From Thauera aminoaromatica S2 (lineage in GTDB: Bacteria > Pseudomonadota > Gammaproteobacteria > Burkholderiales > Rhodocyclaceae): a DNA stretch of 64,000 nucleotides. Shown here piece after piece: positions 17,709 through 26,651 of this stretch. Location: assembly GCF_000310185.1 (NCBI RefSeq), contig NZ_AMXD01000001.1, forward strand, positions 62,001-126,000, read 5' to 3'. The notes under the pieces are model-generated. The model worked only from the letters and a program-made list of their open reading frames with translations, was not told the DNA's origin and did not search any database. The position numbers were made by a program, and so were the translations under genes. Every line of letters begins with the position of its first letter. Position 1 is the first letter of the stretch.

Positions 17709-18397
17709 GCCGATTCAAGAACGAGGTCGCGCACCTGCAGGCGCATGTGAAGACCTTGCGCCTGGCTGGCGCCGCACTGTTCGTCGTGGCGCTGCTGCTC
17801 GGCTTCGGCTGGTGGAGCGCACCCAAGAGCCTGACCATCCACGTGCCACCCGACCTGCGCTCGGGCAGCACGCGCAAGTGGTGGGACGTGCCGCCGGAGA
17901 GCGTCTACGCCTTCACCTTCTACATTTGGCAGCAGGCCCAGCGCTGGCCGACCAATGGCGAGCAGGACTACCCGCGCAACCTGCATGCACTGTCTGCGTA
18001 CTTCACGCCGAGCTGCCGTGCCTTCCTGCAGCAGGACTACGAATTCCGGCGCAGCAACGGCGAGCTACGCCAGCGCGTGCGCGGCATCTACGAGATTCCC
18101 GGCCGCGGCTACGGCGACGAGCCGGCCATGCGCGTGCGCACCGTGTCGGCCAACAACTGGATCGTCACGCTGGACGTGAGCGCCGACGAGTACCTGGGCG
18201 CCGAGCAGGTCAAGCGCGCGCTCGTGCGCTATGCACTCAAGGTTGTGCGCATGGACGTGGACCCCGAGCGCAACCCCTTCGGCCTGGCGCTGGACTGCCA
18301 TGCACGCGCGCCGGAGCGCATCGAGACCCCGCCGCCTGCGGCGCCGCCCGGCCGGGCCGCAAGCGCCGGCTCCAACTTGCAGGGAGACACCCCATGA
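17705..18397 (+). CDS. ICE conjugation protein, TIGR03746 / DUF2895 (PFL_4703) family
   Basis: A 230-residue bitopic protein with one N-terminal transmembrane helix (LAGAALFVVALLLGFGWW, about residues 20-38) and a periplasmic domain starting with the conserved LTIHVPPDLRSGSTRKWWDVP. Its topology and place in the operon correspond to TraE/VirB8-type assembly factors. The C-terminal tail is Pro/Ala-rich. Coupled start and stop with both neighbours. Confidence 0.88.
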   Translation: MSRFKNEVAHLQAHVKTLRLAGAALFVVALLLGFGWWSAPKSLTIHVPPDLRSGSTRKWWDVPPESVYAFTFYIWQQAQRWPTNGEQDYPRNLHALSAYFTPSCRAFLQQDYEFRRSNGELRQRVRGIYEIPGRGYGDEPAMRVRTVSANNWIVTLDVSADEYLGAEQVKRALVRYALKVVRMDVDPERNPFGLALDCHARAPERIETPPPAAPPGRAASAGSNLQGDTP

Positions 18398-19314
18398 AGT
18401 CCCTCGTGAAGCGTTCATCTGCGGCGGCCCTGGCTGGCCTGCTGCTGTGCCTGGCCTTCGTGCCTGCGGCCCATGCCGTCGAAATCCTGCGCTGGGAGCG
18501 CCTGCCGCTGGCGGTGCCGCTGGTGGTCGGCCAGGAGCGCGTGGTGTTCATCGAGCGCAACGTGCGCATCGGTGTGCCGCCCACGGTTGGCGAGCAGTTG
18601 CGCGTGCAGAGCGCTGGTGGCGCGATCTACCTGCGCGCGAGCGCGCCGATCCCGCCCACACGGCTGCAACTGCAGGACGTGGAGTCGGGCGCGCTGATCC
18701 TGCTGGACATCGCGGCCGAGCCGGCGAAGGCGGGCCAGCCTGCACTCGAACCCGTGCGCATCGTCGAAGGCGACGTGCCGGCGACGCGCTACGGCGAGCC
18801 GGCCAAGCCGGCGGACGACGATGCGGAGCGCACCGTACCCGCAGCGAAGCGCGCCACGCCGGTGGCGGTTGTGCTCACGCGCTATGCGGCGCAGAACCTC
18901 TACGCGCCGCTGCGCACCGTGGAGCCCGTTCCCGGCCTCGGCCGCGTCAATCTGCGCCGTGGGCTGGAGCTTTCCACCTTGCTGCCCACACTGCCGGTGC
19001 GTGCGCAGGCGCTGGCCGCTTGGCGGCTCGAAGACCAGTGGGTGACGGCGGTGAAGCTCACCAACGCCTCCGGGCGCTGGCTCGACCTCGATCCCCGCGC
19101 GCTGCAGGGCGACTTTCTCGCCGCGACCTTCCAGCACCCGAATCTGGCGCCGGCCGGCCGCGCCGCCGACACCACGGTGGTCTACCTCGTGACCCGTGGC
19201 CACGGCCTGGCCGAGTCGCTGCTGCCCAAGCTCTCACCGATCGACGCGACGGTGAACCTGCCGCCGGCCGCGGCGGCCGGCCAGGCCGAAGGAGGTGCCC
19301 GCCATGAAAAGTAA
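18394..19314 (+). CDS. ICE conjugation protein, TIGR03749 (PFL_4704) family, TraK-like
   Basis: A 306-residue exported protein with a signal peptide cut near AAHAVEI. The N-terminal domain (LPLAVPLVVGQERVVFIERNVRIGVP) resembles TraK/VirB9-type proteins, which form the outer-membrane core of type IV secretion channels. The C-terminal domain contains VYLVTRGHGLAESLLPK. It sits between the VirB8-like and VirB10-like genes, as expected for a VirB9 counterpart, and overlaps the next gene by 11 bp. Confidence 0.87.
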   Translation: MKSLVKRSSAAALAGLLLCLAFVPAAHAVEILRWERLPLAVPLVVGQERVVFIERNVRIGVPPTVGEQLRVQSAGGAIYLRASAPIPPTRLQLQDVESGALILLDIAAEPAKAGQPALEPVRIVEGDVPATRYGEPAKPADDDAERTVPAAKRATPVAVVLTRYAAQNLYAPLRTVEPVPGLGRVNLRRGLELSTLLPTLPVRAQALAAWRLEDQWVTAVKLTNASGRWLDLDPRALQGDFLAATFQHPNLAPAGRAADTTVVYLVTRGHGLAESLLPKLSPIDATVNLPPAAAAGQAEGGARHEK

Positions 19315-20773
19315 CCCCCTCCTGAAGTGGCTGCTGATCCCGATGGCGCTGGTGCTGCTGTTCGTCGGCATCAAGATGTTCTCCGGGGATCGCGGCGCCA
19401 AGCCCGTTCCGGCCGGCAGCGCCAACTCGCTCACGCCCGAAGAGATGAAGGCGCTGGGCATCGAGGGCGACACGCCGCGCGATACCGTTGCCACACTGGT
19501 GGCCCAGGTCAAGCAGTTGCGCAACGAGCTGCAGACGGCGCTCAACGACAACAAGAACCAGAAGAGCGAGAACGAGCGTATGCGCGCGCGGGAAAGCGCG
19601 ATCGACCAGCGCATCCAGTCCGCGCTGGATGGTGAACGCGGCCGCCTGCAGCAGGACCGCGAGCAGTTGGCCGGCGACCGCCAGCAGACCCAGGGCCTGC
19701 TGCAAGACCTGCAGCGGCGCCTGGATGGGCTTTCCGGCAAGGGCGGCCAGGCCGATCTGCCGGTCGGGCTCGGCCTGGAGGACGGCGACGGCAAGGGCTT
19801 CAGCGGCAGCCAGGGCGGCGCCGCGCGCAGCACCAGCGGCACGCGCTGGGTGGAACCGGACGATGCGAAGCCTTCGGCGAAGAACGGCAGCAGCGGCGGC
19901 CTGAACTTTCCGACCAGCTTCGGGCCGGCGCAGAAGACGCTTTCCGACACGGCCGACAACGTGGCCAGCACCGTCGCGGATGCAGGCAGCCGCGCCGTGG
20001 GCACGTCGTCCAAGCCGGTCTACACGGTGCCGTCGAACTCGACGCTGATGGGCTCCATCGCGATGACCGCGCTGATCGGCCGCGTGCCGATCGACGGCAC
20101 GGTCAACGACCCGTACCCCTTCAAGGTGCTGATCGGCTCGGACAACCTCACCGCCAACGGCATCGACATTCCCGACGTGGCGGGCGCGGTGGTCAGCGGC
20201 ACGGCCTCGGGCGACTGGACGCTTTCCTGCGTGCGCGGCCAGATTCGCTCGGTGACGTTCGTCTTCAACGACGGCACGGTGCGCACGATGCCGGAGGACG
20301 GCAACCGCAACCAGAGCGGCGGCGGCCAGGGCAATGGTGCAAACAGCACGACGCAAGGCGGCCTGGGCTGGATCAGCGATCCCTACGGCATCCCCTGCGT
20401 CAGCGGCGAACGGCGCAGCAACGCGCAGCAGTACCTGGGTTCGCAAGCCCTCATCACCGCGGCCGGCGCCGGCGCCGCTTCACTGATCAAGTCGGACAAC
20501 GGCAGCGTGGCCGTGGTCGCTAACAGCAACGGCTCGCTTGGCACGGTAGGCATCAGCGGCAACGAGGCGATGGGCCGCATCCTGGCCGGGGGCGTCCGCG
20601 ACATGGCCGATTGGGTCAACAAGCTTTACGGCCAAGCCTTCGCCGCCGTCTACGTGCGGCCCGGCGCCAAGGTCGCGGTGCATCTGGAGCAGCCGCTCAA
20701 CATCGACTACGACGCCAAGGGGCGCCGGGTCAATCAACGCATCGGAGGCAAGCATGCGTCGGATTTGGATTGA
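19304..20773 (+). CDS. ICE conjugation protein, TIGR03752 (PFL_4705) family, TraB/VirB10-like
   Basis: A 489-residue protein. An N-terminal transmembrane anchor (LLKWLLIPMALVLLFVGI) leads to a periplasmic coiled coil (about residues 60-140, DTVATLVAQVKQLRNELQTAL). A Gly/Ser-rich linker follows, then a C-terminal TraB/VirB10-like beta domain (YTVPSNSTLMGSIAMTALIGRVP onward). Such proteins span both membranes and gate the secretion core. AAGGAGGT precedes the chosen ATG; an in-frame start 9 bp upstream lacks a better site. It overlaps the lipoprotein gene by 20 bp. Confidence 0.88.
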   Translation: MKSNPLLKWLLIPMALVLLFVGIKMFSGDRGAKPVPAGSANSLTPEEMKALGIEGDTPRDTVATLVAQVKQLRNELQTALNDNKNQKSENERMRARESAIDQRIQSALDGERGRLQQDREQLAGDRQQTQGLLQDLQRRLDGLSGKGGQADLPVGLGLEDGDGKGFSGSQGGAARSTSGTRWVEPDDAKPSAKNGSSGGLNFPTSFGPAQKTLSDTADNVASTVADAGSRAVGTSSKPVYTVPSNSTLMGSIAMTALIGRVPIDGTVNDPYPFKVLIGSDNLTANGIDIPDVAGAVVSGTASGDWTLSCVRGQIRSVTFVFNDGTVRTMPEDGNRNQSGGGQGNGANSTTQGGLGWISDPYGIPCVSGERRSNAQQYLGSQALITAAGAGAASLIKSDNGSVAVVANSNGSLGTVGISGNEAMGRILAGGVRDMADWVNKLYGQAFAAVYVRPGAKVAVHLEQPLNIDYDAKGRRVNQRIGGKHASDLD

Positions 20774-21188
20774 ATCGGCCGCGATCCTGTGCGCGGTCCT
20801 GGTGCTGGGCGGCTGCGCCACCAGCAAGGACAAGTTGCTGCCGCACGGCGATCACACCATGCTCGACGTGTGGAATCAGGAGACGGGCGGCAGCGCCGGT
20901 GGTGGGCAAGCAGCGCGGCAACTGCTCGATGCACGCCAGGACTTGCGCCGGCCGCTGACCGAGGCCGACGTGCAGGCGGTGCCCGCCGCCGCTGCCGCCT
21001 ACACGCGCACCGCGGCCAACGAGATTTACCGCCAGTTCCGACGCCTGCCGAACCCGGACCTAGTGATGTACGTGTTCCCGCACCTGGCCGGCACCGACCC
21101 GGTGCCCGTGCCCGGCTACACCACCGTGTTCCCGCTCTACCAGCGCGTGCAGTACGCGATGCCTGGCGAGCGCCTGGAGGACTACTGA
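20754..21188 (+). CDS. ICE lipoprotein, TIGR03751 family (TraV-like)
   Basis: A 144-residue lipoprotein with the lipobox LGGC (Cys21). The conserved stretch YRQFRRLPNPDLVMYVFPHL and the end VPGYTTVFPLYQRVQYAMPGE are typical of this family. It probably sits in the outer membrane with the VirB9/VirB10-like proteins, like TraV or VirB7. Its final base is shared with the start of the ATPase gene. Confidence 0.88.
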   Translation: MRRIWIESAAILCAVLVLGGCATSKDKLLPHGDHTMLDVWNQETGGSAGGGQAARQLLDARQDLRRPLTEADVQAVPAAAAAYTRTAANEIYRQFRRLPNPDLVMYVFPHLAGTDPVPVPGYTTVFPLYQRVQYAMPGERLEDY

Positions 21189-24070
21189 TGGCTTGGTCGT
21201 TGCCCTGGGCACGCAAGGCCGTCACGCCCGCCGGCCCCGACCTGGATGCCGATGACGCCTGGTCGCAGCATGTCTCGACGCTGGCCGCGCACGGCATTCC
21301 CGAGCCCGGCAGCGCGATGGGCAGCCAGCCGCGCCCGCCGACCACCGAAGCGGACCTGCAGGCGCTCTACGGCGTGGCACCGTCCTTCGCCGACCTGTTG
21401 CCGTGGATGGAGTACCTGCCCGGCTCCAAGAGCATGTTGCTGGAAGACGGCCAGTCGGTTGCGGGCTTCTTCGAACTGGCCCCGGTCGGCACCGAAGGCC
21501 GTGAGATGGCCTGGCTGTGGCAGGCACGCGATGCACTGGAGAACGCGCTGCAGGACTCGTTCGACGAACTCGACGAGAACCCGTGGGTCGTGCAGCTCTA
21601 CGCCCAGGACGAATCGACCTGGGACACCTACCTGCGCGGGCTGGCCGACTATGTGCGGCCGCGCGCCCAGGGCAGCGCCTTCACGGACTTCTACCTGCGT
21701 TTCTTTGGGCACCACCTGCGCGCCATTGCCAAGCCCGGCGGGCTGTTCGAGGACACCACGGTGACGCGGCTGCCGTGGCGCGGCCAGGTCCGGCGCGTGC
21801 GAATGGTGGTCTACCGGCGCGCGAACGCTACGACCGCATCGCGGCGCGGCCAGTCCCCCGAGCAGGCGTTGACGACGATCTGCGACCGGCTCGTGGGCGG
21901 CCTCGCCAACGCGGGCGTGAAATCCCGCCGCATGGAGGCGGCCGACATCCACGACTGGCTGCTGCGCTGGTTCAACCCGCACCCGACGCTGCTCGGCCCC
22001 AGCGCCGACGACCGCGAGCGCTTCTATGCGCTCACGCGCTACCCCGAGGCAGTCGAAGACGGCGAGATCGAGCTGGCCAGCGGAGACTTCGCGCAGCGCC
22101 TGTTCTTCGGCCAGCCGCGCTCGGACGTGGCGAACGGCACGTGGCTGCTCGACGGCATGCCGCACCGGATCATCGTGATGGACCGGTTGCGCATGCCGCC
22201 TGCGACCGGCCACGTCACCGGCGAAACGCGCAAGGGCGGCGATGCCGTCAACGCGCTGTTCGACCAGATGCCCGAGGACACGGTGATGTGCCTGACCGTC
22301 GTCGCGACGCCGCAGGACGTGCTCGAAGGGCACCTGAACCACCTGAGCAAGAAGTCGGTCGGCGAGACGCTGGCTTCGGAGCAGACGCGCCGCGACGTGC
22401 AGGAAGCGCGCGGGCTGATCGGCAGCGCGCACAAGCTCTACCGCGGTGCGCTTGCCTTCTATCTGCGCGGACGCGACCTCGCGCAGCTCGACGCCCGCGG
22501 CCTGCAACTGGTCAACGTCATGCTCAACGCCGGCCTGCAGCCGGTGCGCGAGGAAGACGAGGTGGCGCCGCTCAACAGCTACCTGCGCTGGCTCCCGTGC
22601 GTGTTCGATCCGGCCACCGACAAGCGCCAGTGGTACACGCAACTGATGTTCGCGCAGCACGCGGCGAACCTCGCGCCGGTGTGGGGCCGCAGCCAGGGCA
22701 CCGGCAATCCGGGCATCACGTTCTTCAACCGCGGCGGCGGGCCGATCACCTTCGACCCGCTGAACCGGCTCGACCGGCAGATGAACGCTCACCTGTTCCT
22801 GTTCGGTCCCACCGGCTCGGGCAAAAGCGCCACGCTCAACAACATCCTGAACCAGGTGACGGCGATCTACCGGCCGCGGCTGTTCATCGTCGAGGCGGGC
22901 AACAGCTTCGGCCTGTTCGGCGACTTCGCGGCGCGGCTAGGCATGAAGGTGCATCGCGTTAAGCTGGCCCCCGGTGCCGGGGTGAGCCTCGCGCCGTTCG
23001 CCGACGCCCACCGGCTGGTGGAAACGCCCAGCCAGGTGCAGACGCTGGATGCCGACGCCCTGGACGAGGACCGCGACGAAGCGGCACAGGCAGCGGATGC
23101 CGACGAGCAGCGTGACGTGCTGGGGGAACTGGAAATCACCGCGCGGCTGATGATCACCGGCGGCGAGGACAAGGAAGAGGCGCGCATGACGCGCGCCGAC
23201 CGCAGCCTGATCCGCCAGTGCATCCTCGATGCGGCCCAGCGTTGCGTGGCCAACCAGCGCACCGTCCTGACGCGCGACGTGCGCGATGCGCTGCGCGAGC
23301 GCGCCCGCGATACGGCACTACCCGAGGTGCGGCGCGCGCGGCTGCTGGAAATGGCCGACGCGATGGATATGTTCTGCCAGGGCGTGGACGGCGAGATGTT
23401 CGACCGGCCCGGCACGCCCTGGCCCGAGGCCGACATCACCATCGTCGATCTGGCGACCTTCGCACGCGAGGGCTACAACGCGCAGCTTTCCATCGCCTAC
23501 ATCAGCCTTATCAACACGGTCAACAACATCGCCGAGCGCGACCAGTTCCTCGGCCGGCCGATCATCAACGTGACGGACGAGGGGCACATCATCACCAAGA
23601 ACCCGCTGCTTGCGCCCTACGTCGTCAAGATCACGAAGATGTGGCGCAAGCTCGGCGCCTGGTACTGGCTGGCGACGCAGAACATCGACGACCTGCCCAA
23701 GGCCGCCGAGCCCATGCTCAACATGATCGAGTGGTGGATCTGCCTCTCGATGCCGCCCGACGAGGTGGAGAAGATCGCGCGCTTTCGCGAGCTGAACGCG
23801 GCGCAGAAGGCGCTGATGCTGTCGGCCCGCAAGGAGGCCGGCAAGTTCAGCGAGGGCGTGATCCTTTCCAAGAGCATGGAAGTGCTATTCCGCGCGGTGC
23901 CGCCCAGCCTGTACCTGGCGCTGGCTCAGACCGAGCCGGAAGAGAAGGCCGAGCGTTTCCAGTTGATGCAGCAGTACGGCATCGGCGAACTGGACGCCGC
24001 TTTCAAGATCGCCGAGAAGATCGACCGCGCCCGCAGCATCGAGCCGCTGGTGCTCGATGCGCTGGCGTGA
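21188..24070 (+). CDS. traC: Conjugative transfer ATPase, TraC/VirB4-like (TIGR03744)
   Basis: A 960-residue VirB4-type ATPase. The N-terminal half is the CagE/TrbE/VirB4 accessory domain. Walker A is GPTGSGKS at about residue 540. Conserved later motifs are ITIVDLATFA and the DEGH box in NVTDEGHIITKNP (about residue 796), followed by a WLATQNIDD stretch. It energises pilus assembly and substrate transfer at the inner membrane. An acidic low-complexity insert (DADALDEDRDEAAQAADADE) lies between the ATPase motifs, as in relatives of this class. It appears intact. Confidence 0.92.
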   Translation: MAWSLPWARKAVTPAGPDLDADDAWSQHVSTLAAHGIPEPGSAMGSQPRPPTTEADLQALYGVAPSFADLLPWMEYLPGSKSMLLEDGQSVAGFFELAPVGTEGREMAWLWQARDALENALQDSFDELDENPWVVQLYAQDESTWDTYLRGLADYVRPRAQGSAFTDFYLRFFGHHLRAIAKPGGLFEDTTVTRLPWRGQVRRVRMVVYRRANATTASRRGQSPEQALTTICDRLVGGLANAGVKSRRMEAADIHDWLLRWFNPHPTLLGPSADDRERFYALTRYPEAVEDGEIELASGDFAQRLFFGQPRSDVANGTWLLDGMPHRIIVMDRLRMPPATGHVTGETRKGGDAVNALFDQMPEDTVMCLTVVATPQDVLEGHLNHLSKKSVGETLASEQTRRDVQEARGLIGSAHKLYRGALAFYLRGRDLAQLDARGLQLVNVMLNAGLQPVREEDEVAPLNSYLRWLPCVFDPATDKRQWYTQLMFAQHAANLAPVWGRSQGTGNPGITFFNRGGGPITFDPLNRLDRQMNAHLFLFGPTGSGKSATLNNILNQVTAIYRPRLFIVEAGNSFGLFGDFAARLGMKVHRVKLAPGAGVSLAPFADAHRLVETPSQVQTLDADALDEDRDEAAQAADADEQRDVLGELEITARLMITGGEDKEEARMTRADRSLIRQCILDAAQRCVANQRTVLTRDVRDALRERARDTALPEVRRARLLEMADAMDMFCQGVDGEMFDRPGTPWPEADITIVDLATFAREGYNAQLSIAYISLINTVNNIAERDQFLGRPIINVTDEGHIITKNPLLAPYVVKITKMWRKLGAWYWLATQNIDDLPKAAEPMLNMIEWWICLSMPPDEVEKIARFRELNAAQKALMLSARKEAGKFSEGVILSKSMEVLFRAVPPSLYLALAQTEPEEKAERFQLMQQYGIGELDAAFKIAEKIDRARSIEPLVLDALA

Positions 24071-24083
24071 CGGGGAGTCCACG

Positions 24084-24830
24084 ATGCGCATCCCTCGCTT
24101 CGCGCCGTCCCGCACCGTCCTTGTCGTCGCGCTGCTGATGGCCGCGGCCCTGACAACGGCCGCATGGCTCGGCCTGCGGCCGCAGTCGCCGCCCGCCGAA
24201 CCCGATTTTCCTTCGGCAGAAGCAACGCCTGCGCCGGCAACGGCACCAGCCGGCCCGCCCTGGCGCTATGGCCGCGCCGATGCGCGCTTCACGGTGGTCG
24301 AGTACGCCGACCTCGAATGCCCGTTCTGCCGCGCCTACTTCGCAGTGCTCAAGCGCTGGATCGACGCGCACCCGGACGTGAGCTGGCAATGGCATCACCT
24401 GCCGTTGCCGTTGCACGAGCCGGCCGCGTCTGCCGGTGCGCGCCTGGTGGAGTGCGTCGGCGAGGCCGGCGGCCAGGCCGCGTTCTGGCAGGCCGCCGAG
24501 TGGGTCTACACGCACACCCGCGGCGACGGTCAGGGCCTGCCCGAGGGCCTGCGCTATCCCGACCTCACGCCGGCCGCGCAGCAGTGCCTCGACAGCGACC
24601 GCCCCGATGCGCTGATCCGCGCACAGTCGGCGAGCGCGGCGCAGGAGGGCATCAAGGTCACGCCCACGCTGCGCCTGCAGGATCGCCAGTCCGGCAAGAC
24701 GCTGCTGCTGCACGGCCCGGTCGAAGGAGATGCCTTGCTGTCCGCGATCGACCTGCTGGCGGCCAGTGCAGCGGCCGAGCCCGCATCGAAGGAAATGCCT
24801 GCCGAGTCTCTCGGAGACATGCCCAGGTAG
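24084..24830 (+). CDS. DsbA-like thiol:disulfide oxidoreductase, ICE-associated
   Basis: A 248-residue protein with an N-terminal membrane anchor or signal (VLVVALLMAAALTTAAWLGL). The thioredoxin-fold DsbA-type domain has active site CPFC (Cys79, Cys82) in YADLECPFCRAYF and the cis-Pro loop region IKVTPTLRL. It probably forms or corrects disulfides in periplasmic transfer proteins, several of which contain paired cysteines. The start at 24084 follows the traC stop by 13 bp. The Ala/Pro-rich segment after the anchor is a linker. Confidence 0.87.
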   Translation: MRIPRFAPSRTVLVVALLMAAALTTAAWLGLRPQSPPAEPDFPSAEATPAPATAPAGPPWRYGRADARFTVVEYADLECPFCRAYFAVLKRWIDAHPDVSWQWHHLPLPLHEPAASAGARLVECVGEAGGQAAFWQAAEWVYTHTRGDGQGLPEGLRYPDLTPAAQQCLDSDRPDALIRAQSASAAQEGIKVTPTLRLQDRQSGKTLLLHGPVEGDALLSAIDLLAASAAAEPASKEMPAESLGDMPR

Positions 24831-24962
24831 CCACGATCTTCAAGGCTACGACGCGGCTTGGCCGTGCTGATCGACCCCGTTCGCTGCGCATCCCTGGACG
24901 CGAACAGCCACTGTGCATGCGGTGGCGGATGCCCGCTCTTCTGCCGCTTGTTCTTCATCGTC

Positions 24963-24986
24963 CCCGGAGGGTTTGTCCCTCCCGGG
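24963..24986. other. Hairpin upstream of the RadC-like gene
   Basis: A GC-rich inverted repeat (CCCCGGAGGG-TTTGT-CCCTCCCGGG with one bulged base). There is no T tract, so it is a poor terminator candidate. It lies about 40 bp before the RadC-like start and could influence translation or mRNA stability. The rest of 24831-25023 has no visible gene. Confidence 0.35.
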
Positions 24987-25023
24987 ACAGGCGTCCTCCG
25001 ACTTCATCCCGTGGAGGTTCGCC

Positions 25024-25518
25024 ATGTCCTATGTCGTCGCCGACTCGCGTCCCGAGTCGCTCAGCCTGATCGCCGCCCAGCACGAAGACTGGATCATCCG
25101 CCAGGCCATCGCCTTGCTGGAACAACGCATCTTCAAGGCCGGCCCGATGCTGAACAGTCCCGCCGCCGTGCGCGACTACCTGCATCTGAAGCTGGTCGCG
25201 GAGCCCAACGAGGTCTTCGCCGTCGTGTTCCTCAACTCTCAGCACCAAGTCCTCGCCTACGAGCCGATGTTCAAGGGCACGGTCGATCAAACCTCGGTGT
25301 ACCCGCGGGTGCTGGTGCAGCGCGCCCTGGCCCTCAACGCCTCGGCGGTCATCCTGGCCCACCAGCATCCATCTGGCATGACCGTGCCTTCGGCCGCCGA
25401 TCAGGCGCTGACCGACCGGCTCAAAGCCGCCCTGGCGATAGTCGATGTCCGGGTGGTGGATTACTTCATCGTCGGCAAGGGCACGCCGTACTCCTTCGCC
25501 GAATCCGGCCTGCTGTAG
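25024..25518 (+). CDS. radC: RadC-family JAB-domain protein
   Basis: A 164-residue protein equal to the C-terminal RadC/JAMM domain. The metal motif HQHPSG, with the downstream Ser and Asp (SAADQALTDRL), is complete. The block EVFAVVFLNSQHQVLAYEPMF and the ending VDYFIVGKG are typical. The N-terminal helix-hairpin-helix of full RadC is absent. RadC-like short proteins are common on ICEs and plasmids, but their function is unresolved. CGTGGAGGTTCGCC precedes the ATG. Confidence 0.9.
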   Translation: MSYVVADSRPESLSLIAAQHEDWIIRQAIALLEQRIFKAGPMLNSPAAVRDYLHLKLVAEPNEVFAVVFLNSQHQVLAYEPMFKGTVDQTSVYPRVLVQRALALNASAVILAHQHPSGMTVPSAADQALTDRLKAALAIVDVRVVDYFIVGKGTPYSFAESGLL

Positions 25519-25674
25519 CGCCGCTGACCGCCTGGTCCCCGCGGGAGCCTCGGCTGCCGCTTTTCTTTCGCCTGTCTGCCCAAAGCGGAGCGCGCGCGGT
25601 GCGCATTCCTTGTCGCGGTTGGACTGCCTTCGGCGTTCGACTAGAGCCTTGCTCTCATTCCCAGGACGCCCGCC

Positions 25675-26121
25675 ATGACGGCTCCCTTCTTGAAACCCAT
25701 CCCGCGGCTGCGGTGTACGCGCATCGCCTGCGCGGGAGGGCTGCTGCTGTGCCTGCTCGGCCAGGACGCATCCGCAGCCGACGTGCTGGTCGTGACCGAC
25801 AGCCGCCATCCCGTGCAGTCCGCATCCGGCGCGCGCGTGATCGAGCTGGATCTGCCCGAGCGCATCGAGGCCGAACTGGCCGCGGGCCTGCCTGCCGATC
25901 CGGGCCGCGCGGCCGCGCTCGTGCAGCAACGCCTGCGCGATGGCAGCCAGGCACTACAGCGCCGCATCGGCAGCGCCTACCAGGGCGTCGCCGATGCCTG
26001 GGGCTTGGGGCTGGCCAAGGTGCCTGCCGTGGTGGTCGATCGCCGCTACGTGGTCTACGGCGAGCCCGATGTCGCGCGCGCCGTGGCACGCATCGAATCA
26101 CATCGGAGGGCACAGCCATGA
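25675..26121 (+). CDS. ICE conjugation protein, TIGR03757 (PFL_4709) family
   Basis: A 148-residue exported protein with a signal peptide cut near ASAADVL. It contains ADVLVVTDSRHPV and, near the end, LAKVPAVVVDRRYVVYGEPDVARAV, a layout like the TrbC/TraF-type periplasmic proteins of F-like systems. It is coupled by ATGA overlap to the TraU-like gene. It is separated from the RadC-like gene by about 156 bp without a visible gene. Confidence 0.88.
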   Translation: MTAPFLKPIPRLRCTRIACAGGLLLCLLGQDASAADVLVVTDSRHPVQSASGARVIELDLPERIEAELAAGLPADPGRAAALVQQRLRDGSQALQRRIGSAYQGVADAWGLGLAKVPAVVVDRRYVVYGEPDVARAVARIESHRRAQP

Positions 26122-26651
26122 ACCGCCTGCTGTCGGCGTCGTCGCGCCGGGCCCGCCTTGCCATCGCTTCGGTGCTGCTCGGCGGCGCCGCTTCGAGCTT
26201 CGCGCTGAACACGGCTACCATCGTGTCCTCGGCCCTGTCGCCCGACTGCCTGGAATATCGCGTCGTCGGCATCTGCTACTGGCTGTTCTGCACCTGGACG
26301 GGCTGCACGGTGCGCACCTCGGTGAAGGTGCGCCACTACATTCCCGACGCGGTGGTGTCGAGCTACAGCAACACCGGCGAGAACCCGTGGATCGAGGTGC
26401 GCGCCATGAGCATGCCCAATCCCACGGCGCAGGCCGGCGGCGACGGGACGACGAACCACGACAACGAGAACAACCTGGCGAAGTTCAAGAACGCCGACGT
26501 GATCGGGCATCCCGGCGGTTCGGTGTTCAGCCAGTTCGCCAGCGCGTCCGGCTACGCCTGCCAGGGCGCAGGCACGGCCTTCATGCCGTACCTGCTGAGC
26601 ACCCTCGACACGCTGGCCTGGCGCTACAACGTCCCGGAGATGGTGTACCCC
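26118..26651 (+). pseudogene. TraU-like conjugation protein (TIGR03756, PFL_4710), 5' part
   Basis: The first 178 codons of a TraU-like protein. A signal peptide (SFALNTA) is followed by the cysteine-rich block SPDCLEYRVVGICYWLFCTW typical of the family. TraU proteins are periplasmic and are needed for DNA transfer in F-like systems. The coding region is cut after PEMVYP by an ISAs1-family element. Reading on into the element adds about 12 unrelated codons and a stop. The 3' part resumes exactly in frame at 27963. Confidence 0.92.
26642..26651 (+). repeat. Target site duplication, left copy (ISAs1)
   Basis: GGTGTACCCC immediately precedes the left terminal repeat; the same 10 bases follow the right terminal repeat at 27953-27962. 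Confidence 0.95.

Noticed and set aside
17497-18393. Extended N-terminus for the TIGR03749 protein
   Set aside because: The extra codons lie over two upstream transfer genes in another frame. The ATG at 18394 with its signal peptide is the proper start.
25519-25674. Possible terminator after the RadC-like gene
   Set aside because: GC-rich bases followed by TTTTCTTTC are present, but no convincing stem could be paired.
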